8,990 nucleotides of DNA from Sedimenticola sp. (lineage in GTDB: Bacteria; Pseudomonadota; Gammaproteobacteria; Chromatiales; Chromatiaceae), in contig JAUUYI010000064.1 in assembly GCA_030590525.1 (NCBI GenBank), positions 1 to 8,990 on the forward strand. The letters are read 5' to 3'. Shown here piece after piece: positions 1 through 6,691 of the stretch. Below the pieces are notes generated by a model. It saw nothing but the letters and a program-made list of their open reading frames with translations. It had not been told where the DNA came from and made no database searches. Both the position numbers and the translations under genes were made by a program. Numbering within the stretch: the first letter of the stretch is position 1; every line of letters starts with the position of its first letter.

Positions 1-58
1 GCTCGATAATCCGGTATGATTCCGAAGGAGCCGGTGCAGGCATACGAACAAAACATGG

Positions 59-79
59 ACGCGGATCAGACACGGATGT
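59..79 (-). repeat. Left copy of decamer-periodic repeat (inverted arm)
   Basis: Bases 59-77 read ACGCGGATCAGACACGGAT. They match the reverse complement of 187-205 at 18 of 19 positions. Two 10-base units with a GGAT core can be seen (60-69 and 70-79). The copy lies in the non-coding region left of the transport operon. From memory, strings of this ATCCGCG/CGCGGAT type are scattered between genes in many bacterial genomes, but I cannot check its copy number here. Confidence 0.7.
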
Positions 80-119
80 TGTTATGATCAGGATACACAA
101 AGGACACTGAGGTGAAAAT

Positions 120-136
120 CTGGCAGCTAATCAGCT
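120..136 (+). promoter_or_regulatory. Weak sigma-54-like promoter candidate upstream of the binding-protein gene
   Basis: CTGGCAGCTAATCAGCT has the -24 element TGGCA, and its GG (122-123) and GC (134-135) are separated by exactly ten bases, as sigma-54 promoters require. The -12 element is poor, CAGC instead of TTGC, and the bases after TGGCA differ from the consensus. A start near 146-148 would give a leader of about 135 bases containing the right repeat copy. The GG-N10-GC pattern can occur by chance. The case rests partly on a sigma-54 activator gene (cbrB) lying a few kilobases downstream. Confidence 0.25.
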
Positions 137-184
137 TCGGCGCTCAATTATAGATGTAGAGTTCAAACTGTTTATGCAATAAAA

Positions 185-214
185 AAATCCGTGTTTGATC
201 CGCGTTAATCCGCG
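185..214 (+). repeat. Right copy of decamer-periodic repeat, three units
   Basis: Three consecutive 10-base units are visible: AAATCCGTGT (185-194), TTGATCCGCG (195-204) and TTAATCCGCG (205-214). All contain ATCCG at the same phase. The first two units pair with the left copy at 59-77, so the arms form an inverted repeat with about 109 bases between them. The right copy lies in the probable 5' leader of the binding-protein gene, 69 bases before its ATG. A run of seven A precedes ATCC at 181-187. Confidence 0.75.
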
Positions 215-264
215 GCTGAATGTCTTTACGAACCCGTGAATGGTTACGTGTAAAACAACAGAGT

Positions 265-278
265 AGGAGAGGAGAAAG
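265..278 (+). promoter_or_regulatory. Strong ribosome binding site for the solute-binding protein
   Basis: The purine-rich stretch AGGAGAGGAGAAAG contains two AGGAG cores. The second (270-274) ends eight bases before the ATG at 283. This decides the start: the in-frame ATG at 220 has no such site and would put a basic 21-residue extension in front of a clear signal peptide. Confidence 0.85.
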
Positions 279-282
279 AATA

Positions 283-1338
283 ATGAAAAAATATATACAA
301 CTGGGCATCGCAGCCGCGCTGTGTGGCATGTCAGTCCCGGCCATGTCAGAGCAGATGACGGTGGTCTCTTTCGGCGGTGCCTACGGTGCTGCCCAGCAGA
401 AATACATGCTGGACCCGTACATGAAGGCGACCGGAAACAAACTGCTGTTCGAAAACTATTCCGGCGGTATCGCCGAGATCAAGTCACAGGTCGAGAGCGG
501 CAATATCCTGTGGGATGTGGTGGACATCGAGGTGATCGACCTGGAGCGGGCCTGCTCCGAAGGGCTGCTGGAGGTATTCCCTCATGACACCCTCCCCCCC
601 GGTGACGATGGCACCCCTGCCAGGAAAGATTTCAGCTCGGAGGCACTGGCCAGTGAGTGTGGCGTCGGCAACATCGTCTGGACCGTGCTCTACGCCTACA
701 GTGACAAGACCATCAAGGGCGGCCAGCCGAACACCATCCAGGACCTCTTCGACACCAAAAAATTTCCGGGGAAACGGGCCCTTCGCAAGCGTCCCCAGGT
801 CAACCTGGAATGGGCATTGATGGCGGATGGCGTAGCCAGAGACAAAATCTACGCGACCCTGGCAACCCCGGAAGGGCAGAAACGCGCCTTCGCCAAACTG
901 GCCAGCATCAAATCCGATATCGTCTGGTTCGACAGCTGGTCCCAGGCACCCCAACTGCTCAACGATGGCGGCGCGGTGATGGTCCAGTCGGCCAATGGCC
1001 GCATCTTCGACGCCATCAAGAAAGATAAGAAACCGTTCAAGATGGTGTGGGACAACCATGTCTTCGATCTGGATGTGTGGGCAATCGTCAAGGGCACCAA
1101 GAAAAAGGCCATGGCCGAGGAGTTCATCCGTTTTGCCACCAGCTCCAAGCCTGAAAGTGGCATGCAGGACCTCGCCTATGGCCCCACCCGGAAATCCTCC
1201 TATGCCTACATCGACAAGGAGATGGTCCAGCAACTGCCTTCGGCACATCTGGACGTAGGCCTGCAGGCATCCAGCGTGTTCTGGGCCGACTACGGCGAGT
1301 CCCTGGGCGAGAAGTTCAACGAATGGCTGCTGCAGTAG
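283..1338 (+). CDS. Periplasmic solute-binding protein of a polyamine-type ABC transporter (PotD/PotF-like)
   Basis: This gene encodes a 351-residue exported receptor that should deliver a small organic solute, probably a polyamine or related cation, to the two permeases encoded next. Residues 1-22 form a signal peptide: MKK, a hydrophobic core, then a cleavage-like VPAMS-EQ. The cysteine at 14 is not in a lipobox, so a soluble periplasmic protein is expected. The mature protein opens with MTVVSFGGAYGAAQQ, followed by a GGIAEIKSQVESGNILWDVVDIE segment around residues 54-76, the N-lobe pattern of the spermidine/putrescine-binding family. WFDSWSQAPQLLNDGGAVMV and the FDLDVWAIVKGTKKKAMAEEFI region match the second lobe. 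Length is normal for the family. The ATG at 283 is chosen from its strong ribosome site. The ligand cannot be read from sequence; opine- or amino-acid-type ligands remain possible. Confidence 0.93.
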   Translation: MKKYIQLGIAAALCGMSVPAMSEQMTVVSFGGAYGAAQQKYMLDPYMKATGNKLLFENYSGGIAEIKSQVESGNILWDVVDIEVIDLERACSEGLLEVFPHDTLPPGDDGTPARKDFSSEALASECGVGNIVWTVLYAYSDKTIKGGQPNTIQDLFDTKKFPGKRALRKRPQVNLEWALMADGVARDKIYATLATPEGQKRAFAKLASIKSDIVWFDSWSQAPQLLNDGGAVMVQSANGRIFDAIKKDKKPFKMVWDNHVFDLDVWAIVKGTKKKAMAEEFIRFATSSKPESGMQDLAYGPTRKSSYAYIDKEMVQQLPSAHLDVGLQASSVFWADYGESLGEKFNEWLLQ

Positions 1339-1349
1339 CATAGAAAAAA

Positions 1350-1390
1350 CGGGCCGGTTCCACCTGTCAGGAGCGGTGGAATCGAGCCCG
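1350..1390. promoter_or_regulatory. Intercistronic hairpin between binding-protein and permease genes
   Basis: CGGGC (1350-1354) pairs with GCCCG (1386-1390). Inside it TTCCACC (1358-1364) pairs with GGTGGAA (1375-1381), around a ten-base loop that contains AGGAG. On the plus strand no T-run follows, so it is unlikely to be a full terminator. It better fits an mRNA 3'-end stabiliser or partial attenuator that lets the binding protein be made in excess over the permeases. The AAAAAA at 1344-1349 means that on the minus strand the same hairpin is followed by a T-run, as in an intrinsic terminator for antisense transcription. Confidence 0.65.
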
Positions 1391-1403
1391 ATAACATCAA
1401 CAG

Positions 1404-2642
1404 ATGCCGCACACCCCTCTCACAAGCGAAGAAATCCGCGAAGGCAGGCATAAGCTGCGAAGAAAGCGGCGCATCGCCTTTCTGTTCGTGGCACCGTTGT
1501 TGTTGTTTATCTTCATTGCTTTCATCGCACCTATCGGCACCATGCTCTACCGCAGTTTTTACCACCCGATCGTTTCACAACTCATCCCCCAGACAATCGA
1601 GAAACTCTCCCACTGGGATGAGACCGGTTCCAACCGGCCACCGACCGACACGGTCAGGACATTCACCTTCGAACTGGTGGGGTTGGCTAAGGAGAGGCGC
1701 TCCGGCAAACTGGCAGAAGAGGTCAATCGATTCCGCCCCGGCACTTCGAGTCTGATCAAATCAACCGCACGAAAACTCAAGCGGATGCAGCCGGCGATCC
1801 TGGAAAAAAAGGGTAATATACTGAGCGGGATCGATCCGCAGTGGGACGAGATTCAACTTTGGAGGGCCATCAAGAAATCCGGTGTCATCGTCACGGACAC
1901 CTTTTACCTTACGGCACTGGATCTGACCAGGGGTGCCTCTGGAGAGATACAGGGCCGGGAGACCAAAGTCTATATAAAACTCTACCTGAAGAGCCTGAAG
2001 ATCGCCCTCTATATCACCCTGCTGACCGCTCTGATCGGTTTTCCGCTCTCCTATTATCTGGCAACTGCCCCCACCAGAATCGCAAATATCCTGCTGGTGT
2101 TCGTCCTGCTCCCCTTCTGGACCTCTCTGCTGGTGCGAACCACCGCCTGGATCGCCCTGCTGCAGACCAATGGCGTAGTCAATTCCACCCTCGAATTCCT
2201 GCACCTCATCGATCAGCCGATCGAGATGCTGTATACCCAGTTCTCCACCATCATCGCAATGACCCATATCCTGTTGCCATTCATGGTCCTGCCCCTCTAC
2301 AGCGTCATGAAGGGTATCGACCCAAGCTACCTGAGAGCGGCGCTCTCCCTGGGGGCAAAACCACTCCCCGCCTTCATTCGCATTTATCTACCGATGACCA
2401 CCCCCGGGCTGGCGGCCGGGGCGCTGCTGGTCTTCATCATATCCATCGGCTACTACATCACACCCGCCCTGGTGGGAGGCACGGAAGGGCAGATGATCAG
2501 TAACATCATCGCGTTCCACATGCAGTCTTCGAACAACTGGGAACTGGCGGCGGCTCTGGGATCTCTGCTGCTGTTTCTCATCCTCGTCATATACTGGATC
2601 TACGACCGGATGGTCGGCGTCAGTAACATCAAGTTCGGCTGA
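1404..2642 (+). CDS. ABC transporter permease, PotB-like, with long periplasmic insert
   Basis: This 412-residue inner-membrane permease should form one half of the import channel. The first membrane helix is at about residues 24-47, after a very basic N-terminus (RHKLRRKRR) that fits the cytoplasmic side. A hydrophilic stretch of about 145 residues (48-193) should then lie in the periplasm. Five more helices follow at roughly 198-220, 226-254, 282-303, 333-357 and 381-400. The EAA loop that contacts the ATPase is visible as RAALSLGAKPLPAFIRIYLP at 311-330. PotB proteins are usually about 280-300 residues, so the insert explains the excess; I recall similar long permeases in polyamine-type operons of other proteobacteria. 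The ATG at 1404 is the first possible start after an in-frame TAA at 1392. It has no clear Shine-Dalgarno sequence, so expression is probably lower than for the binding protein. Confidence 0.92.
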   Translation: MPHTPLTSEEIREGRHKLRRKRRIAFLFVAPLLLFIFIAFIAPIGTMLYRSFYHPIVSQLIPQTIEKLSHWDETGSNRPPTDTVRTFTFELVGLAKERRSGKLAEEVNRFRPGTSSLIKSTARKLKRMQPAILEKKGNILSGIDPQWDEIQLWRAIKKSGVIVTDTFYLTALDLTRGASGEIQGRETKVYIKLYLKSLKIALYITLLTALIGFPLSYYLATAPTRIANILLVFVLLPFWTSLLVRTTAWIALLQTNGVVNSTLEFLHLIDQPIEMLYTQFSTIIAMTHILLPFMVLPLYSVMKGIDPSYLRAALSLGAKPLPAFIRIYLPMTTPGLAAGALLVFIISIGYYITPALVGGTEGQMISNIIAFHMQSSNNWELAAALGSLLLFLILVIYWIYDRMVGVSNIKFG

Positions 2643-2643
2643 T

Positions 2644-3495
2644 ATGAAAGGTTTCCCGAAATACTACACCCTCCCGCAGAAACTCGGCCTCCACGGCCTG
2701 CGCCTGAGCGCCTGGCTCGCCCTGGCATTTCTGATGATACCGATTCTGGTGATCATCCCCCTCTCGTTCAATGCGGAGCCCTACTTCACCTTTACCGAAG
2801 GCATGCTCGCCCTGGACCCTGACGCCTACTCGCTAAAGTGGTACGCCCAGATCCTCGCGGATGACAAATGGATCCTGGCGATCAAGAACAGCTTCTATAT
2901 CGGTATCCTGGCAACCCTCATCGCGACTGTCCTGGGGACCACCGCCGCCGTTGGCCTGAGTAACCCGGTGATGCCTCTGCAGCGCATCATTATGGCAATA
3001 CTGCTTTCACCGATGATCGTTCCGTTGATCATCACCGCTGCCGGCATGTTTTTCTTCTATTCTCAATTGAACATGGCAGGCAGTTACCTGGGTGTCATCA
3101 TCGCCCATGCCGCCCTCGGCACACCCTTTGTCATCATTACCGTTAATGCGGCGCTGGCTGGCTTCGACTACTCTCTCGTGCGCGCTTCCATGGGCCTCGG
3201 CGCACGTCCTCTCTACACCTTCATTAAAGTCGTCATGCCCTTGATCCGCCCTGGTGTGATTTCAGGGGCGCTGTTTGCCTTCATCACCTCATTCGATGAA
3301 GTAGTCCTCATCCTGTTCCTTGCCGGCCCGGAACAACGCACCATCCCGCGACAGATGTTCTCCGGCCTGAGGGAGCAGATCAATCCGACCATCCTGGCGG
3401 TAGCCACCCTGCTGATCATCTCCTCCTCCTTGATGCTGTTCACCATGGAATATCTGCGGGCAAGGGGCGAACGCATCCGCAGCGGCCAACTCTGA
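2644..3495 (+). CDS. ABC transporter permease, PotC-like
   Basis: This 283-residue inner-membrane permease is the probable heterodimer partner of the preceding permease. Predicted helices lie at about residues 22-43, 82-105, 112-138, 146-170, 200-226 and 247-268. The EAA loop is RASMGLGARPLYTFIKVVMP at 180-199. It is followed by FAFITSFDEVVLILFLAGPE and a C-terminal INPTILAVATLLI segment, both characteristic of the PotC branch of spermidine/putrescine permeases. Its length is normal for that branch. The start ATG lies one base after the TGA of the upstream gene, and the ribosome site is weak, so translation is probably coupled to it. The transporter needs an ATPase of the PotA type, which is not encoded in the visible sequence. 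It could lie left of the window or be supplied from elsewhere. Confidence 0.93.
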   Translation: MKGFPKYYTLPQKLGLHGLRLSAWLALAFLMIPILVIIPLSFNAEPYFTFTEGMLALDPDAYSLKWYAQILADDKWILAIKNSFYIGILATLIATVLGTTAAVGLSNPVMPLQRIIMAILLSPMIVPLIITAAGMFFFYSQLNMAGSYLGVIIAHAALGTPFVIITVNAALAGFDYSLVRASMGLGARPLYTFIKVVMPLIRPGVISGALFAFITSFDEVVLILFLAGPEQRTIPRQMFSGLREQINPTILAVATLLIISSSLMLFTMEYLRARGERIRSGQL

Positions 3496-3518
3496 GCCAG
3501 CGTTCAACATTCGGCCGT

Positions 3519-3535
3519 TGTTACTAAAGGTAACG
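3519..3535. promoter_or_regulatory. Dyad TGTTAC-N5-GTAACG, candidate CbrB-like operator
   Basis: TGTTAC (3519-3524) and GTAACG (3530-3535) form an inverted repeat with a five-base TAAAG spacer. As I recall it, the CbrB activator site at Pseudomonas crcZ is TGTTAC-N14-GTAACA. Here the half-sites are nearly the same but the spacing is nine bases shorter, roughly one helical turn less, which keeps the half-sites on the same DNA face. It is the only TGTTAC I found in the window and lies just before the cbrX-cbrA-cbrB unit. It could instead be a small RNA hairpin; no T-run follows, so a terminator is unlikely. No sigma-54 promoter is visible close to it. Confidence 0.4.
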
Positions 3536-3552
3536 GGTGCTAGTCTTGAACG

Positions 3553-3753
3553 ATGGCTACCGGGCCCGACAACGAACAACAGAAGGAACAGACCCTGCTG
3601 CTCTTTCTGTTGGCGCTGTTCCTGTTCGCCTCCCCGTTCACCCTCTGGTGGGCAACCGCTGACAACCTCTGGTTCCTGCCCTATCTGCTGTGGCTGCTGA
3701 TTATCATAGCCGGGGCCTGGCTGGAGCTGAGGCACAGCCGTCATGACCTATGA
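3553..3753 (+). CDS. Small two-helix membrane protein in the position of CbrX
   Basis: This 66-residue protein has a short polar N-terminus (MATGPDNEQQKEQ), a first hydrophobic helix at about 14-32, a short turn with WWATADN, a second helix at about 40-59 and a charged tail (ELRHSRHDL). An inner-membrane location is inferred. Its stop codon lies inside the start of cbrA: the two genes overlap by 11 bases (ATGACCTATGA), so cbrA translation is probably coupled to it. In Pseudomonas a small membrane protein gene called cbrX sits in the same place before cbrA; position, size and topology agree, but I cannot confirm homology without alignment. An in-frame TGA at 3547 forbids an earlier start. The ribosome site is weak. 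Its role is unknown; it may only help expression or assembly of CbrA. Confidence 0.8.
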   Translation: MATGPDNEQQKEQTLLLFLLALFLFASPFTLWWATADNLWFLPYLLWLLIIIAGAWLELRHSRHDL

Positions 3754-6691
3754 TCTGGAGGTCCTGTTCGGGGCCAGTCTGTGCTACCTGCTGATCCTGT
3801 TCCTGGTCGCCTACGCCACCGACAGCGGCCTGATACCGGAGCGCTGGACCAGCAACTCCACTGTCTACACCCTCTCTCTCGGTGTCTACGCCACCTCCTG
3901 GAGCTACTATGGCAGCGTGGGCTTCGCCCTGCGCGAGGGCTTTCTGTTTATCACCATCTATCTCGGCGTCACTATCGCCTTCCTGCTCAGCCCGGTGCTG
4001 TTGCGTCCGATCCTGCGTCTGACCCGGGACTACCAGCTCAGCTCCCTGGCCGACCTGTTCGCCTTCCGCTATCGCAGTCAACTGGCCGGGGCGCTGGTTA
4101 CCCTGTTCATGCTGGTAGGATCCCTGCCCTATATCGCACTGCAGATAAGAGCGGTCACCGCCTCCCTGCAGGTCCTGACCCTGGAGGTCCCTCCCCGGCT
4201 GCTCGCATTGGGGTTCTGCGCCATGCTGATTCTGTTCGCTATCATGTTTGGCGCCCGCCACACCTCCCCCCGCGAGAAGCACCGAGGACTGGTGGCAGCC
4301 ATCGCCTTCGAATCCCTGGTAAAACTTGCCGCCCTGCTGCTGGTAGGCCTGTTTGCCCTGTTCGGGGTATTTCAAGGCCCTGCCGATCTATCCCACTGGC
4401 TGACAGAACACCCCGAGGCGACGCGGACTCTCTACCAGCCGATACAGGATGGCCCCTGGTTTACCCTGCTGTTCCTCTCTTTCTGCGCCGCCTTTCTGCT
4501 ACCGCGGCAGTTTCACATGACCTTTGCCGAGAACACCTCGTCTCGTTCCATCGGCACTGCCAGCTGGGCATTCCCCCTGTTCCTGCTGCTGCTGAATCTG
4601 GCCATTCTCCCCATACTCTGGGCCGGTACCCGGCTACAGCTTGAAATGGACGCAGATTACTATGTGCTTGGTATCACGCTGGCCCAGGGGCCAGTCTGGC
4701 TCCCGGTGCTGGCCTTCATTGGCGGGGTTTCCGCCGCCAGCGCCATGGTGATCGTAACGACGCTCGCCCTCTCCTCCATGAGCCTGAACCATCTACTGCT
4801 CCCTGCCAGCTACCCGGATCCGAAGCTGGACATCTACCGCTGGCTGCTGTGGGGTCGCCGGCTGCTCATCATCATCATCATCATGGCCGGTTTCGGCTTT
4901 TATCAGCTGCTGGAGCAGAACCAGGGACTGGTACAGCTGGGTTTGATCTCATTCGTGGCGGTGGCCCAGTTTCTGCCCGGCATCATCGGCACACTCTACT
5001 GGCGCCGGGCTAACCGACAGGGGTTCATTGCCGGTCTGCTGGGGGGCATTACCATCTGGAGCCTCACCCTGCTTCAACCGCTGCTGGAGCAGTCCGGTTT
5101 CATCGAGGGCGGATACAACCTGAACGCCTTGCTCCAGACCTCTGGACTCGGTCACTGGCAATCCGCTACCTTCTGGTCCCTGGCCTGTAACGGGTTGCTC
5201 TTTATCGGCATCTCACTGCTCACCCGTCAGTCGGAAGGGGAGCGGGAAGCCGCCCGGGCCTGCCACAGCAGCAACACCATCCCGCTACCCCTGGAAGGGG
5301 TGGTCACCGCCGGATCGCCCGCTCAGTTCAGCCAGGGACTGGCCAGCATCGTGGGGCATGAGGCGGCAGAACTGGAGGTGAGTCGGGCCCTGGAAGATCT
5401 GGGCATGCACGGAACGGAGAGCCGTCCATTGGAACTGCGGCGACTGCGTGACCGCATTGAACGCAACCTTTCCGGCCTGATCGGACCCCAGATGGCTCAC
5501 ATGATCATCAGTCAGCAACTGGGTATGGACAATGAAGCCAAGACGGCCCTGGCGGACTCTATCCGTTATGTAGAGGAACGACTGGAAGAGTCCCGCAGCC
5601 AGCTGCAGGGGTTGAATGCCGACCTGGACAGCCTGCACCGTTACCATCGGCAGATTCTGCTCGATCTGCCCCTGGGGGTGTGTGCTGTGGCTCCGGATCA
5701 CACAGTGGTGATCTGGAACCTGGCGCTGAAGCAGACCAGCGGTGTCGCCGCCAGCCAGGCTGTGGGACACAAGCTCACCAGCCTGCCCCAACCCTGGGGG
5801 GAGCTGCTGGCTGGATTCGCCGTGACCAGGGAGGGGCACACCCACCGACTGGAGGTTCAAGTCGGCGGTCACACACGCTGGTACAACCTGCACAAAGCGG
5901 CCATCCCGGACCCGAATCTGACACGCCAACGCCTGCCCCCCCGAACCGGCCTGGTGATCCTGGTGGAGGACCTGACCGATCTGCAGAATCTGGAGGCGGA
6001 ACTGGCGCATAACGAACGGCTGGCCTTGATCGGCCGACTCGCTGCCGGGGTAGCGCATGAGATCGGTAACCCGGTCACAGGCATCGCTTCACTGACTCAG
6101 AACCTCCGTGGAGAGAATGACCCGAAGGTGATCGAGGAGAGCATCCAGGCTATCCTGCAGCAGACCCGGCGTATCAGCAGCATCGTGCAGTCATTGGTGA
6201 ACTTCAGTCGCAGCGGCACGCCCGGCACCGACATCTCCACCTTCCCACTGAACGACATCATGGAGGAGGCGATCCAGCTGGTCCGGCTGACCCGCTCAGG
6301 GAAACGGGTGACCTTCGGTAATGGCTGCCCGGAACAGCTGCGGGTGACCGGCGACCGTCAACGACTCTGCCAGGTGCTGATCAACCTGCTGACCAATGCC
6401 TGTGACGCATCCAGCCCCGGCAACCGGGTAGACATCTTCGCACGGCAGGAGCAGGGTGAGATCCAGATCGAGGTAATGGATCAGGGGGAAGGCATACCCA
6501 GCGAATTGCAGCAGGAGATCTTCACCCCCTTCTTTACCACTAAGGTAACCGGGAAGGGTACCGGCCTGGGCCTCTCCCTGGCAGATAAAATTATCGCCGA
6601 ACACAATGGCAGCATCGAGATAGACTCGGTACCCGATGTCGGTACCCGGGTGATCATTCGCCTGCCTGTCGGCAAGGAAGAGTCATCATGA
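3743..6691 (+). CDS. cbrA: CbrA sensor histidine kinase with SLC5-type transporter domain
   Basis: This 982-residue membrane sensor kinase is close to the usual length of Pseudomonas CbrA. Residues 1-495 carry about 13 hydrophobic helices of a sodium/solute symporter (SLC5) module. Residues about 520-625 form a helical linker, where the STAC domain of such fusions lies, and a PAS-like domain spans about 633-750. The kinase core follows: H-box GRLAAGVAHEIGNP with phospho-acceptor His772, N-box NLLTNACDAS (881-890), G1 DQGEGI (913-918), F-box FTPFFTTK (927-934) and G2 GKGTGLGLS (937-945). All catalytic motifs look intact. In Pseudomonas, CbrA activates CbrB in response to carbon/nitrogen status, and its symporter part transports histidine; the ligand here is unknown. 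GAGG at 3729-3732 is a plausible ribosome site. The stop overlaps the cbrB start by four bases (ATGA), so the pair is translated together. Confidence 0.95.
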   Translation: MTYDLEVLFGASLCYLLILFLVAYATDSGLIPERWTSNSTVYTLSLGVYATSWSYYGSVGFALREGFLFITIYLGVTIAFLLSPVLLRPILRLTRDYQLSSLADLFAFRYRSQLAGALVTLFMLVGSLPYIALQIRAVTASLQVLTLEVPPRLLALGFCAMLILFAIMFGARHTSPREKHRGLVAAIAFESLVKLAALLLVGLFALFGVFQGPADLSHWLTEHPEATRTLYQPIQDGPWFTLLFLSFCAAFLLPRQFHMTFAENTSSRSIGTASWAFPLFLLLLNLAILPILWAGTRLQLEMDADYYVLGITLAQGPVWLPVLAFIGGVSAASAMVIVTTLALSSMSLNHLLLPASYPDPKLDIYRWLLWGRRLLIIIIIMAGFGFYQLLEQNQGLVQLGLISFVAVAQFLPGIIGTLYWRRANRQGFIAGLLGGITIWSLTLLQPLLEQSGFIEGGYNLNALLQTSGLGHWQSATFWSLACNGLLFIGISLLTRQSEGEREAARACHSSNTIPLPLEGVVTAGSPAQFSQGLASIVGHEAAELEVSRALEDLGMHGTESRPLELRRLRDRIERNLSGLIGPQMAHMIISQQLGMDNEAKTALADSIRYVEERLEESRSQLQGLNADLDSLHRYHRQILLDLPLGVCAVAPDHTVVIWNLALKQTSGVAASQAVGHKLTSLPQPWGELLAGFAVTREGHTHRLEVQVGGHTRWYNLHKAAIPDPNLTRQRLPPRTGLVILVEDLTDLQNLEAELAHNERLALIGRLAAGVAHEIGNPVTGIASLTQNLRGENDPKVIEESIQAILQQTRRISSIVQSLVNFSRSGTPGTDISTFPLNDIMEEAIQLVRLTRSGKRVTFGNGCPEQLRVTGDRQRLCQVLINLLTNACDASSPGNRVDIFARQEQGEIQIEVMDQGEGIPSELQQEIFTPFFTTKVTGKGTGLGLSLADKIIAEHNGSIEIDSVPDVGTRVIIRLPVGKEESS

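Noticed and set aside
1..43. Possible start of a divergent minus-strand gene (MPAPAPSESYRIIE) running off the left edge
   Set aside because: Only 14 codons are visible, no ribosome site precedes the ATG, and the frame is also open further upstream, so it cannot be supported from this window.
243..254. TTAC-GT-GTAA near-palindrome just before the binding-protein ribosome site, considered as a second CbrB-like site
   Set aside because: The arms are only four bases, the spacer is two bases, and the outer half-site bases do not match TGTTAC/GTAACA, so chance is sufficient.
220..282. Upstream in-frame extension of the binding-protein gene beginning at ATG 220
   Set aside because: It has no ribosome site, encodes a basic stretch ahead of a clean signal peptide, and the ATG at 283 has a strong AGGAG site at ideal spacing.
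144..344. 66-codon minus-strand frame over the upstream region and signal peptide
   Set aside because: Its hydrophobic part comes from reading the ribosome site and signal-peptide region backwards; there is no credible start signal.
484..1341. Long minus-strand open frame of 285 codons opposite the binding-protein gene
   Set aside because: It is an antisense shadow of a well-supported gene caused by GC-biased codons, with no family features. Similar minus-strand frames opposite cbrA and cbrB were rejected for the same reason.
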